Shown here in pieces: positions 18,863 to 28,799 of a stretch of 56,521 bases of DNA. The stretch's first letter is position 1. Every line of letters starts with the position of its first letter. A program made the translations under genes and the position numbers. This stretch comes from JAZUOT01 sp045604805 (lineage in GTDB: Bacteria > Bacillota > Clostridia > Oscillospirales > Acutalibacteraceae): NCBI GenBank assembly GCA_045604805.1, contig JAZUOT010000005.1, forward strand, positions 1 through 56,521. Direction: 5' to 3'. The notes beneath the pieces were generated by a model that made no database searches, was not told the DNA's origin, and saw only the letters and a list, made by a program, of their open reading frames with translations.

Positions 18863-20560
18863 ATGGCATGGTTCGATGAGGCAATATTTTATCATATTTA
18901 TCCATTAGGGTTAACAGGCGCTCCCAAGATTAATCCATACGAAGAACCTGTGCACCGTTTGAATAATATACTTCCTTGGCTTTCCCACATAAAAAACATA
19001 GGATGTAATGCTATTTATATCGGCCCTCTTTTTGAATCTGTCGGACACGGCTACGAAACTACAGATTATAAAAAATTAGACAGCAGATTGGGAACTAACA
19101 AAGATCTTAAAAATTTCGTAACGGAATGTCATAAACAAAAAATTAAAGTTGTTCTGGATGGCGTATTTAATCACACCGGTCGTGATTTTTTTGCATTTAA
19201 AGATATTAAACTGAATCGGGAAAATTCTAAGTATAAAGATTGGTACTGTAATGTAAATTTCTACGGAAATAACTCTTTTAATGATGGATTTTCTTACGAA
19301 AATTGGGGTGGCTACGACTTACTTGCAAAATTAAATCAAAAAAATCCTGAAGTTCATGACTATATACGCAATGTCATTCGTTTTTGGATAAAAGAATTTG
19401 ACATCGACGGGCTACGTCTAGACGCTGCTGATGTTATGGACTTTGACTATATGAAAGCTCTGTGCGACGAAGCCAAAAATTTAAAGCCGGATTTTTGGTT
19501 AATGGGAGAAGTTATTCATGGGAACTATTCTCGTTGGATAAATGAAGGTACTCTGGATTCAGTAACAAATTATATGCTGCATAAAGCTTTGTATTCTGGA
19601 CATAATGATCATAATTATTTCGAAGTGGCACACACTATAAAGTACGTCAGTGATATGGTCGGGAATAAATTGAATCTCTATACTTTTGTGGATAATCATG
19701 ATGTTGAGCGTATATATACCAAGCTCAATAATAAGGAACATTTCACACCTGTACACATATTGCTTTATACTTTGCCTGGTATCCCATCCATATATTATGG
19801 TTCGGAATTTGCTATAGAAGGGAAAAAAGAAAGTTTCTCCGACGATTCTTTAAGACCGGAATTAAATCTGGAGAATTTTGAGGATTCGCTTGAAACTAAT
19901 CCTCATACAAAATTAATAGCTACCCTTGCTAAAATACGTAAAAATACACCTGCACTCTCATACGGTTCATACAAAGAATTATTGCTACAGAACACACATT
20001 TCGCATTTGCAAGAACTTTAGATGATGTGTCGGTAATAGTAGCAGTAAATAATTCTGATAACCCTGTTAATATCAATCTGCAAAATCTTAATTGTACAGA
20101 ATATATATCTGCACTCACAGGACAAAAAATAAGTGCAAATAATAACATTTCTCTACAGATAAAAGCAAACTCTGGAGAAATATTGATTCCATCTGGAGCT
20201 TACAATGAAAAACTTTTGATATCTAATGAAGCTACAGTTGAAAATACAATCAAAAACCAATGTACGATAAATAAATCTGCACAAGAGATAAAAGAAAGTC
20301 GTACGCATGAATTCAATGTACTTCAAACAGAAAATGAAGAGAAAAAAGAAACTCCTCCTCTTAAAGAACTAAAAACAGAAAATAATAAAGTACCTTCAAA
20401 TATAAATAAATCTTATGAAGAGATGTCTGTAGAAGAACTTCAAGAAGCTATACTTGCAAAAATGAAACAAAATGGCCCCGTAACCGACTATATGCTAAAA
20501 ACTGTCAGAGAAAATACACACCACGCTTCGCTTATTAACTGGGTAAAGAGTTTTATATAA
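18863..20560 (+). CDS. Intracellular GH13 alpha-amylase family enzyme
   Basis: GH13 enzymes hydrolyse or transfer alpha-1,4-glucans. The 565-residue product has the four conserved regions: DGVFNHTG, GLRLDAADV (nucleophile Asp about 189), LMGEVIHG (acid/base Glu about 216) and FVDNHDVERI (transition-state Asp about 279). There is no signal peptide, so it acts on cytoplasmic maltodextrin or glycogen. After the beta domain there is an unusual Lys/Glu-rich linker (about 430-510) and a small C-terminal helical domain of about 45 residues that I do not recognise. ATG follows GGAAGGA. Substrate is not resolvable by eye. Confidence 0.88.
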   Translation: MAWFDEAIFYHIYPLGLTGAPKINPYEEPVHRLNNILPWLSHIKNIGCNAIYIGPLFESVGHGYETTDYKKLDSRLGTNKDLKNFVTECHKQKIKVVLDGVFNHTGRDFFAFKDIKLNRENSKYKDWYCNVNFYGNNSFNDGFSYENWGGYDLLAKLNQKNPEVHDYIRNVIRFWIKEFDIDGLRLDAADVMDFDYMKALCDEAKNLKPDFWLMGEVIHGNYSRWINEGTLDSVTNYMLHKALYSGHNDHNYFEVAHTIKYVSDMVGNKLNLYTFVDNHDVERIYTKLNNKEHFTPVHILLYTLPGIPSIYYGSEFAIEGKKESFSDDSLRPELNLENFEDSLETNPHTKLIATLAKIRKNTPALSYGSYKELLLQNTHFAFARTLDDVSVIVAVNNSDNPVNINLQNLNCTEYISALTGQKISANNNISLQIKANSGEILIPSGAYNEKLLISNEATVENTIKNQCTINKSAQEIKESRTHEFNVLQTENEEKKETPPLKELKTENNKVPSNINKSYEEMSVEELQEAILAKMKQNGPVTDYMLKTVRENTHHASLINWVKSFI

Positions 20561-20598
20561 CATGGAATAATAAATAACTTAAGAACAGGCGCAATCTA

Positions 20599-22566
20599 AT
20601 GGGAAATTTCAAATTACACTCAAAATATAAACCTACCGGAGATCAGCCACGTGCTATAGCTGCATTAGTCGATAGTATAAATAGTAACAATAGAGAACAA
20701 ACTTTACTGGGTGTTACAGGTTCTGGTAAAACGTTTACGATGGCTAATATCATCGAAAAGCTAAGCAGACCTACGCTGGTTTTGGCTCATAATAAAACTT
20801 TGGCGGCTCAGCTTTGCTCTGAGTTCAAAGAATTTTTTCCCGAAAATGCTGTGGAATATTTCGTATCCTATTATGATTATTATCAACCCGAAGCTTATAT
20901 AGCTTCTACTGATACTTATATAGAAAAAGATTCATCTATAAACGACGAGATAGATAAGCTGCGGCACTCTGCAACAACAGCTCTTTCCGAAAGACGAGAT
21001 GTTATAATAGTTGCTAGTGTTTCCTGCATATATAGCCTTGGTAACCCTATTGACTACAAAACCATGGTAATCTCGCTGCGACCTGGAATGCAAAAAAATC
21101 GTGATGAGCTTTTAGAAAAACTTGTCGAATTGCAGTATGAACGAAACGACATAAATTTTACGAGAAATAAATTTAGAGTCCGCGGAGATACCGTTGAGAT
21201 ATTCCCGGCAGCATCCAGCGAAAAAGCTGTAAGGGTGGAATTTTTCGGGGATGAAATAGATAAGATAAGTGAGATACACGCACTTACAGGGAATGTAATT
21301 TCTAATATAAAACACGTAGCTATTTATCCTTCTTCACACTATATAGTCGTACCAGAAAAAATGCAGCGATATCTAAAACAAATAGAGTCAGAATTAGATG
21401 AACGGGTAAAGTATTTTAGAAATAATAATAAATTTATTGAGGCACAAAGAATAGAACAAAGAACAAAATACGATATGGAAATGCTCTCCGAAATAGGCTT
21501 TTGCAAAGGTATTGAAAATTATTCCAGAGTACTGTCTGGCAGAGCTCCAGGTGCTGCACCTTTTACTTTGCTCGATTATTTTCCCGATGATTATCTCTTA
21601 TTTGTGGACGAGTCTCATGTAACGTTGCCGCAAGTTAGAGGTATGTTCGCTGGAGATAGAGCTAGAAAAACACAGCTCATTGATTTTGGATTTAGGCTCC
21701 CTTCCGCCTATGATAACAGACCACTTAATTTTGAGGAATTTTATAAACGCATAAACCAAGCTGTTTTTGTAAGTGCTACCCCAGGTGACTTTGAACTTGA
21801 AAAAAGTTCTCAGGTTATAGAACAAGTTATACGGCCAACAGGTCTATTAGATCCACTCGTCACTGTAAAGCCAACAGAAGGTCAAATAGAAGACCTTATA
21901 AGTGAAACTCAAAAACGCATAGAAAAAAATGAGAGAGTTTTGATAACCACACTTACAAAAAAACAGGCAGAATCTTTGACTGGATACCTTGATTATGTCG
22001 GTATAAAAACACGCTACATGCATCACGATATAGATACTGTAGAAAGAATGGAAATAATCAGAGATCTGAGACTGCAAAAATTCGATGTTCTTGTCGGAAT
22101 AAATCTGCTGCGTGAAGGTTTGGATATTCCAGAAGTTTCTCTGGTGATAATAATGGACGCCGATAAAGAAGGGTTTTTGCGCTCTTCTCGTTCGCTCATA
22201 CAAACTATAGGAAGAGCTGCTAGAAATGCCTCCGGTGAAGTCATAATGTACGCCGATGAAGTTACTAATTCTATGGAAATAGCCCTAAAAGAAACAGATA
22301 GACGTAGGAAAATACAAATGCAGTATAATAGTGAACATGGTATCACACCAAAAACTATAAGTAAAAAAGTAACAGATGTTTTAACTATCTCCGTAGCGGA
22401 TGACAGCAATAAAACAAAAAAGAAAAAATTAACTCCACTGGAACTAAAAAAACAAATAGATAGGCTTACTAAAGAAATGAAAGCTGCATCTCAACTTTTA
22501 GAATTTGAGCATGCGGCATATTTAAGAGATAAAATAAAAGAACTCAAAGAAGAAAATATAGATTGA
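20599..22566 (+). CDS. uvrB: Excinuclease ABC subunit B
   Basis: UvrB is the helicase-like damage verifier of nucleotide excision repair. The 655-residue product has Walker A GVTGSGKT (about 38-45), the damage-probing hairpin YYDYYQPEAYI, DEXD-box DESH, the helicase motif QTIGRAARN and the C-terminal UVR domain that binds UvrC (LEFEHAAYLRDKIKEL). It is 35 bp before uvrA. Confidence 0.97.
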   Translation: MGNFKLHSKYKPTGDQPRAIAALVDSINSNNREQTLLGVTGSGKTFTMANIIEKLSRPTLVLAHNKTLAAQLCSEFKEFFPENAVEYFVSYYDYYQPEAYIASTDTYIEKDSSINDEIDKLRHSATTALSERRDVIIVASVSCIYSLGNPIDYKTMVISLRPGMQKNRDELLEKLVELQYERNDINFTRNKFRVRGDTVEIFPAASSEKAVRVEFFGDEIDKISEIHALTGNVISNIKHVAIYPSSHYIVVPEKMQRYLKQIESELDERVKYFRNNNKFIEAQRIEQRTKYDMEMLSEIGFCKGIENYSRVLSGRAPGAAPFTLLDYFPDDYLLFVDESHVTLPQVRGMFAGDRARKTQLIDFGFRLPSAYDNRPLNFEEFYKRINQAVFVSATPGDFELEKSSQVIEQVIRPTGLLDPLVTVKPTEGQIEDLISETQKRIEKNERVLITTLTKKQAESLTGYLDYVGIKTRYMHHDIDTVERMEIIRDLRLQKFDVLVGINLLREGLDIPEVSLVIIMDADKEGFLRSSRSLIQTIGRAARNASGEVIMYADEVTNSMEIALKETDRRRKIQMQYNSEHGITPKTISKKVTDVLTISVADDSNKTKKKKLTPLELKKQIDRLTKEMKAASQLLEFEHAAYLRDKIKELKEENID

Positions 22567-22601
22567 TATATTTCACAGTTGCGGAGATGACACAGTAAAA
22601 A

Positions 22602-25439
22602 ATGGCAAAAAATAACTATATATATATAAAAGGCGCTAAAGAACATAATCTCAAAAATATTGACTTAAAAATACCCAGAGATAAGCTAGTAGTTCTTACT
22701 GGACTTTCTGGTTCAGGGAAATCATCACTAGCCTTCGATACAATATACGCCGAAGGCCAACGCAGATATGTAGAATCTCTATCTTCTTATGCCAGGCAAT
22801 TTCTAGGGCAAGTCGAAAAACCAGATGTAGAATTTATCGAAGGTCTTTCCCCTGCGATTGCAATCGACCAAAAAACCACTTCCAAAAATCCTCGTTCTAC
22901 TGTAGGCACTGTCACTGAAATCTATGACTATTTGAGGTTACTCTATGCCAGAATCGGTGTGCCTCATTGTCCTATATGTGGCAGAGAAATAAAACAGCAA
23001 ACCATAGATCAAATATGTGATAAAATTCTGCAATTAGATGCTGGTACAAAATTTATGGTTTTGGCACCAATTGTGAAAAACAAAAAAGGTAGCCATCAAA
23101 AAGAACTGGAATCTGCAAAAAAAAGCGGTTTTGTCCGCGTAAGAATAGATGGTTTAACTTATGATCTTTCCGAAGAAATAAACTTGGAAAAAAATAAAAA
23201 GCATAACATAGAAATCATAGTTGACCGCCTTGTAATGAAAGACGACATTCGCAAAAGACTAGTAGATTCTTTAGAGATAGCTATGAACATGGCGGATGGC
23301 TTTTGCATTATATCCGTAGTAGATGGTGAAGATGTATTATATTCGCAAAATTACGCTTGCCCCCTACATGGAACAAGTATCGAAAAATTAAACCCGCAAA
23401 TGTTTTCATTTAATAGTCCTATGGGCGCCTGTCCAAAATGCACAGGGCTTGGCGTTTTCATGAGAATAGATGAAGACTTGGTTATACCTGACCCTACTCT
23501 TTCTATAAATCAAGGCGGCATAAAAGCAGGCGGTTGGGCTGTAGAGGGAAATTCTATAGCTAATATGTACTATAAAGCATTAGCTAAACACTATAATTTC
23601 TCACTGGATACGCCTATTGAAGATCTACCTAGAAAAATACTAGATATAGTTTTATACGGAACTAATGGAGAAGAAATAAAAATTAAAAGATTCGGAGAAT
23701 ATGGAGAAATAGAACAGCAAAAAGAATTCGAGGGAATAATAAATAATCTAGAGCGTCGGTATAACACAACAAAAAGTAGCTGGGTAAAAAACGAAATAGA
23801 AAGCTATATGGCGGCTATCCCCTGTGATAGATGTTTTGGTGACCGTCTTAGTCCAGAAAGCCTTTCAGTAACAGTTAGCAGCCTCAACATAAGTGACCTG
23901 TGTAAATTATCTGTAGCTAAAATATTAAATTTCATAGATAATCTTACTTTGAACGAAAAAGAAGCCTTTATCGCCGAAAATATATTAAAAGAAATAACTG
24001 CTCGCCTAGGATTTCTAAAAAGCGTCGGCCTTGATTATTTGACCCTTTCACGTGCGTCTGGTACACTTTCCGGCGGAGAAGCCCAACGTATACGCCTTGC
24101 AACGCAGATAGGTTCTTCTTTAACTGGTGTGCTCTATGTTTTGGATGAACCCAGTATAGGTTTGCACCAGAGAGATAATTCAAAATTACTCGGAACTCTT
24201 AAACATCTGAGAGATCTCGGAAATACCGTCATAGTTGTCGAACACGATGCTGAAACTATGTTAGAGGCAGATTATATTGTAGATATAGGACCAAAGGCTG
24301 GCGTTCATGGTGGTGAAGTTGTGTGTGCCGGTACAGCAGAAGATATCCAAAATTGTAAAGACTCATTGACTGGTCAGTATCTTAGCCGAAAATTAGAAAT
24401 ACCTATACCAGGAAAAAGAAGAAATGGTAATGGCAAAAAACTTAGTATAGTAGGCGCTACTCAGAATAATCTCAAAAATGTTTCTGTAGACTTCCCTCTT
24501 GGGAAATTTATCTGTGTGACAGGTGTATCTGGCTCAGGAAAATCTACGTTAATCAACGAAATACTATACAAGTACTTAGCCCGAGAGCTTAACCGCGCCA
24601 AAACTTATCCTGGGAAATTCAAAGAAATAAGAGGAATAGAGCATTTAGATAAGGTTATAGATATAAACCAAAGCCCTATAGGCAGAACTCCTCGTTCAAA
24701 TCCTGCCACCTATACTGGCCTTTTTAGTGATATTAGAGAGCTATTCTCCCAAACTAAAGATGCTAAATTGCGCTCTTACGGTCCAGGTAGGTTTTCTTTT
24801 AATGTTAAGGGTGGCCGCTGTGAAGCTTGTAATGGTGATGGAATACTTAAAATTGAAATGCATTTTTTGCCAGATGTATATGTGCCATGTGAAGTTTGCA
24901 AAGGGAAAAGATATAACAGAGAAACGCTAGAAGTAAAATATAAAGATAAATCTATATACGATGTTCTTGAGATGACGGTTGATGAGGGCTTAGAGTTTTT
25001 CTCTAATATTCCAAAAATAAAACGCAAGCTTAAGACATTAAAAGATGTCGGTTTGGGATATATAAAAATTGGTCAGTCCTCAACTACTTTATCCGGCGGA
25101 GAAGCTCAGCGCATAAAACTTGCAACCGAGCTTTCCAAACGTTCTACCGGTAAAACTATATATATACTAGATGAACCTACTACTGGTCTGCATTTTTATG
25201 ACGTCCACAACCTTACAAAAATATTGCACAAATTTGTCGATGAAGGAAATACTGTCGTTGTTATCGAACATAACCTTGATCTTATAAAAACTGCTGACTA
25301 TATCATAGACTTAGGCCCTGAAGGTGGGGATAATGGCGGTAAGATTATCGCAAAAGGAACACCTGAAGAAATTGTTAAAAAGCAAAACTCATTCACAGGT
25401 GTATACTTAAAAAATATTTTTGGTATAGGTAATAATTAA
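22602..25439 (+). CDS. uvrA: Excinuclease ABC subunit A
   Basis: UvrA is the damage-recognition ATPase dimer. The 945-residue product carries two ABC modules, Walker A GLSGSGKS (about 32-39) and GVSGSGKS (about 642-649), signature motifs LSGGEAQRI in both halves, and the zinc-binding CPICG...C and CEACNGDG...CEVCKGKRY clusters. It is complete and normal in length. Confidence 0.97.
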   Translation: MAKNNYIYIKGAKEHNLKNIDLKIPRDKLVVLTGLSGSGKSSLAFDTIYAEGQRRYVESLSSYARQFLGQVEKPDVEFIEGLSPAIAIDQKTTSKNPRSTVGTVTEIYDYLRLLYARIGVPHCPICGREIKQQTIDQICDKILQLDAGTKFMVLAPIVKNKKGSHQKELESAKKSGFVRVRIDGLTYDLSEEINLEKNKKHNIEIIVDRLVMKDDIRKRLVDSLEIAMNMADGFCIISVVDGEDVLYSQNYACPLHGTSIEKLNPQMFSFNSPMGACPKCTGLGVFMRIDEDLVIPDPTLSINQGGIKAGGWAVEGNSIANMYYKALAKHYNFSLDTPIEDLPRKILDIVLYGTNGEEIKIKRFGEYGEIEQQKEFEGIINNLERRYNTTKSSWVKNEIESYMAAIPCDRCFGDRLSPESLSVTVSSLNISDLCKLSVAKILNFIDNLTLNEKEAFIAENILKEITARLGFLKSVGLDYLTLSRASGTLSGGEAQRIRLATQIGSSLTGVLYVLDEPSIGLHQRDNSKLLGTLKHLRDLGNTVIVVEHDAETMLEADYIVDIGPKAGVHGGEVVCAGTAEDIQNCKDSLTGQYLSRKLEIPIPGKRRNGNGKKLSIVGATQNNLKNVSVDFPLGKFICVTGVSGSGKSTLINEILYKYLARELNRAKTYPGKFKEIRGIEHLDKVIDINQSPIGRTPRSNPATYTGLFSDIRELFSQTKDAKLRSYGPGRFSFNVKGGRCEACNGDGILKIEMHFLPDVYVPCEVCKGKRYNRETLEVKYKDKSIYDVLEMTVDEGLEFFSNIPKIKRKLKTLKDVGLGYIKIGQSSTTLSGGEAQRIKLATELSKRSTGKTIYILDEPTTGLHFYDVHNLTKILHKFVDEGNTVVVIEHNLDLIKTADYIIDLGPEGGDNGGKIIAKGTPEEIVKKQNSFTGVYLKNIFGIGNN

Positions 25440-25465
25440 AATTTTGATTTTTTTAAGGAATAAAA

Positions 25466-26113
25466 ATGAAATATAAAGTTATAGACAAAGAAAAATACTA
25501 TCGTAAAGATGTATTTAGGCACTTTTCAGAAGACTGCAAATGTTCTGTATCTATCACAGCAAGACTAGATGTAAGTAAGCTAGTAAAATATTCTAAAGAT
25601 ACAAACACTAAATTTTATATTAATTTTCTCTATATACTCTCTAAAGTATTAAACTCTAGAGATGATTACAAAATGGGATATATTTATGAAACAGATGAAT
25701 TAATTTGCTATGACATAATAAATCCTACACATTATGTGTTTTTTGAGGAAACAGAAACTTGCACCCCTGTCTATAGTAAATTTAACGAGAATTATCATGC
25801 ATTCTATAAAACTGTACTTGCCGATATAGACCAAGCGAAACTAACTGGATCCTACAACTTAGATATGGAAAATCATAAAAATTATTTCGATGCATCATAT
25901 ATATCTTGGTTGTCTTACGACTCTTTGAATGTTGAACTACCGGACGGTCACCTGTTCTTCGCTCCAATTATAAACTGGGGTAAGTATAGAAAAGAAAATA
26001 ATCACTTGCTCATGCCAGTAAGTGTAAGACTAAATCATGCTGTAGCTGATGGCTTTCTAGTCGCAAATGTGTTTCGCTTGCTTGAGCTGGAAATAGAACG
26101 CTTTTGCAGATAG
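25466..26113 (+). CDS. Chloramphenicol acetyltransferase-like (type A CAT family) protein
   Basis: The 215-residue product matches the CAT fold: an N-terminal RKDVFRHF/...CSVSITARLDVS strand pair, the central FEETETCTPVY and ASYISWLSYDSLN segments, and the active-site LNHAVADGF near residue 190 with catalytic His. Family members acetylate chloramphenicol; chromosomal homologues may serve other acceptors, and resistance cannot be inferred. ATG follows AAGGA. It is the last gene of the run and converges on yraN with 4 bp between stops. Confidence 0.75.
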   Translation: MKYKVIDKEKYYRKDVFRHFSEDCKCSVSITARLDVSKLVKYSKDTNTKFYINFLYILSKVLNSRDDYKMGYIYETDELICYDIINPTHYVFFEETETCTPVYSKFNENYHAFYKTVLADIDQAKLTGSYNLDMENHKNYFDASYISWLSYDSLNVELPDGHLFFAPIINWGKYRKENNHLLMPVSVRLNHAVADGFLVANVFRLLELEIERFCR

Positions 26114-26117
26114 CAAC

Positions 26118-26489
26118 TCAAAATGAATTTTCATACCCATCCATCTCAAATGCATTTTCTATATGTTCTGTTTTGTTGCTATTGATAGCTATAACATCGA
26201 AGCGTGGTACTAATTCTGATTCATATTTTTGCAAAAAAATTAAAGCTGTTTTTATTATCTTTTTCTGTTTAGCTTTATTTACACTTTCTTCAGCAGAAAC
26301 CATAGAATTTTTCTTTCTAAATTTTACTTCTACAAATACTATATTTGACGAATCTCTGGCTATTATATCTATCTCGCCATAGGCACTATGGAAATTTCGA
26401 AATAATATTTCAAAACCTTTCTTCCGCAAAAGCTCACAGGCTCTATCTTCTGCATTTTTGCCGAGTTTCTGTATATTTTTACTATTCAC
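26118..26489 (-). CDS. YraN/UPF0102 family nuclease-like protein
   Basis: The 123-residue product has the UPF0102 layout: KNAEDRACELLRKKGFEIL, then the restriction-endonuclease-like core GEIDIIARD and FVEVKFRK with its Asp and Glu-x-Lys. It starts with GTG behind AGGAGA. A role in DNA processing is presumed for the family but not settled. It lies downstream of EIICB, separated from it by a terminator. Confidence 0.85.
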   Translation of the reverse strand: MNSKNIQKLGKNAEDRACELLRKKGFEILFRNFHSAYGEIDIIARDSSNIVFVEVKFRKKNSMVSAEESVNKAKQKKIIKTALIFLQKYESELVPRFDVIAINSNKTEHIENAFEMDGYENSF

Positions 26490-26507
26490 AAGTTTTCTCC
26501 TAAAAAT

Positions 26508-26537
26508 AAAGCGTAGATGATATCATCTACGCTTTTG
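26508..26537 (-). terminator. Terminator after the PTS operon
   Basis: A perfect palindrome GCGTAGATGATATCATCTACGC (26511-26532, described by its two 11-base arms) is flanked by AAA and TTTT. On the minus strand it runs into TTTATTTTTAGG. It lies 22 bp past the EIICB stop. Confidence 0.8.
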
Positions 26538-26558
26538 TTACATAAAATCAAATTTAAA

Positions 26559-28253
26559 TCAGACGTTATTTCCCAAACTATGAAGATATTCTTCTACATG
26601 GCTCTTTATTACGGTAACTCTAGGTCCATATATTATCTGGACTCCGCCGCCGCTTTTTATAATACCAGCCGCACCTGATTGTTTCAAAAGCTTATCGTCA
26701 ACTTTTGATTCATCTTTTACGGTAGTTCTAAGTCGAGTAGCGCAGCAATCTAATTCAACTATATTGTCAGCTCCACCTAGACCTTCAACTATCAAGATAG
26801 ACTTTTCGTCAGTTTGAGTAGTGGAAGTTTTAGCTTTTTCATCAGAAGAAGCCCCAACACTTGTGTTTCTGCCTGTCTTTTCATCTACATCAGCACGAGT
26901 ATATAGCTTTGTTTCAGAAGATTCGTCATCTTCCCTACCAGGAGTTTTGTAGTCCATCTTTTGTATTATCAATCTAAACACAAAATAGTATATAACAAAG
27001 TAAAAAGCACCGACTATAGGAATAAATATCCAGCTGGTTTTTGAATTACCCTGAAGGATTCCAAACAGAGTCAGATCTATAAATCCACCAGAGAAAGTCA
27101 TTCCCACACCGACATTAAAGATGTGCATAAGCATAAAAGAAAGTCCTGCCATAACACAGTGGAAAGCGTAGTAAAGAAGAGGAGCAGCAAACAGGAATGA
27201 AAATTCTAGAGGCTCTGTGATACCTGTTAATATAGCGGTTAAAGCGGCAGAGAATAGCAAACCTCCAGCTACTTTCTTTTTAGAATCCTTTGCGCATGTA
27301 TACATAGCAAGTGCTGCACCTGGCAAACCAAATATCATAAATGGGAATTTACCTGCCATAAATTTCGTTGCCTCAACATTAAAGTGAGCAGTATTAGGAT
27401 CTGCAAGCTCGGCAAAAAAGATGTTTTGAGCACCCTGCACGGTAACACCCTGAATAACTTCTGTACCGCCAAGACCAGTTTGCCAGAAAGGCAAATAGAA
27501 AACATGGTGAAGTCCAAAAGGAATCAAAGCTCTTTCTATAAAACCGTATATTAAAGTTCCAACATAACCTGAACCATTCACCAAAGCACCTAATGAATAA
27601 ATCCATCCCTGGACATATGGCCAAACAAAGAAAAATATTACTCCCAAAGGAATAGAACATAGTACACAAATAATCGGGACAAATCTTACACCACCGAAGA
27701 AAGATACAACCGATGGCAATTCTATTTTATAGAAACGGTTGTGTAAAAAGGCCACTAATATTCCAACAACAATACCGCCAAAAACACCTACTTGCAAAGA
27801 AGTTATGCCAAGTACAGTATCTGTAGAACCGCTCAAAAGCTTATCTGACGGGACCCAAAACCCATAAGCATTTTTTACAAGCTTATCGGTAATTTTGAGC
27901 AGTGTGTTCATAGTCTGGTGAGTTGTAAGAAAAGCTATAGCAGCAGAAAGACAAGCTATTGCCTTTTCTCTATTTGCAAGACCAATAGCAACACCCATAG
28001 CAAAAAGTAATGCGAGATTATTGAAAACTATCTGGCCAACATCGTTAAATATGAGAAATACGTCATATATAAATGTCCCTGGCCCCATTATCCCTAAAAG
28101 ATTGTAAGTTTCCAATGTCGTCTGATTAGTAAAGGAAGAACCTATACCAAGCAGCAAACCAGCAACCGGTAACAAAGCTATTGGGAACATGAAAGATCTG
28201 CCTATTTTCTGAAGAACAGCAAATGCTGACGAGCCTCTTTTCGAGTTAGACAT
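26559..28253 (-). CDS. PTS glucose/maltose/N-acetylglucosamine-type EIICB permease
   Basis: The 564-residue product imports and phosphorylates a sugar. An N-terminal EIIC domain (about 15-430) has around ten membrane spans with GLHHVFY and GITEPLEF, the signatures of the glucose superfamily. A charged linker (about 435-480) leads to an EIIB domain with the phosphorylated Cys in LDCCATRLR (about residue 500). There is no fused EIIA; that is the adjacent gene. Substrate among glucose, maltose and GlcNAc cannot be settled by eye. Start ATG follows GAGAGGGG. Confidence 0.9.
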   Translation of the reverse strand: MSNSKRGSSAFAVLQKIGRSFMFPIALLPVAGLLLGIGSSFTNQTTLETYNLLGIMGPGTFIYDVFLIFNDVGQIVFNNLALLFAMGVAIGLANREKAIACLSAAIAFLTTHQTMNTLLKITDKLVKNAYGFWVPSDKLLSGSTDTVLGITSLQVGVFGGIVVGILVAFLHNRFYKIELPSVVSFFGGVRFVPIICVLCSIPLGVIFFFVWPYVQGWIYSLGALVNGSGYVGTLIYGFIERALIPFGLHHVFYLPFWQTGLGGTEVIQGVTVQGAQNIFFAELADPNTAHFNVEATKFMAGKFPFMIFGLPGAALAMYTCAKDSKKKVAGGLLFSAALTAILTGITEPLEFSFLFAAPLLYYAFHCVMAGLSFMLMHIFNVGVGMTFSGGFIDLTLFGILQGNSKTSWIFIPIVGAFYFVIYYFVFRLIIQKMDYKTPGREDDESSETKLYTRADVDEKTGRNTSVGASSDEKAKTSTTQTDEKSILIVEGLGGADNIVELDCCATRLRTTVKDESKVDDKLLKQSGAAGIIKSGGGVQIIYGPRVTVIKSHVEEYLHSLGNNV

Positions 28254-28278
28254 ACTATACCCCTCTCATAGTAGTAAT

Positions 28279-28761
28279 TTAAGCTAATTCATAATTGATT
28301 ATAGCTGTTTCACCACAAATAGCTTTACCACTTTTTATGTTTATATTACTAATGTCGTCCATGTTTGTTATTAAAACAGGAGTATGCAAATTATAACCTT
28401 CGTTTTTAATAAGCTCTGTGTCGGCTTCACATAGAGGAGTTCCTACTTCTACCTTATCTCCTTCTTTTACTAAAGCCTTAAAGCCTTTGCCCTTTAATTT
28501 TACAGAATCTATGCCAAAGTGGATAAGTATATCCAATCCATCTTCTGATGTTATACAGTATGCGTGTAAAGTCTCTGTAATCTGTGAAACCGTGCCTGAA
28601 ACTGGTGAACATATTTTTCCATCAGTTGGTATTATAGCTACACCATCACCCAACATTTTTTGTGAAAAAACCTCATCTGGCACCTGTTCTAATGGGCATA
28701 TTTCTCCGTTTAATGGTGATATAATCTCTCTTGTTTTATTTTTCTTTCTTCCAAAGAACAT
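28279..28761 (-). CDS. crr: PTS glucose-type EIIA component
   Basis: The 160-residue soluble phosphocarrier passes phosphate from HPr to EIIB. The active site is intact: His66 in TLHAYCI and His81 in DILIHFGIDSV, with the family's spacing of 15. I start at the second ATG, nine bases after AGGAG; the first ATG abuts that site directly. It sits between ptsI and the EIICB gene. Confidence 0.92.
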   Translation of the reverse strand: MFFGRKKNKTREIISPLNGEICPLEQVPDEVFSQKMLGDGVAIIPTDGKICSPVSGTVSQITETLHAYCITSEDGLDILIHFGIDSVKLKGKGFKALVKEGDKVEVGTPLCEADTELIKNEGYNLHTPVLITNMDDISNINIKSGKAICGETAIINYELA

Positions 28762-28799
28762 AAAAATCATCTCCTAAAAAAAAATAATATGACAATGCT

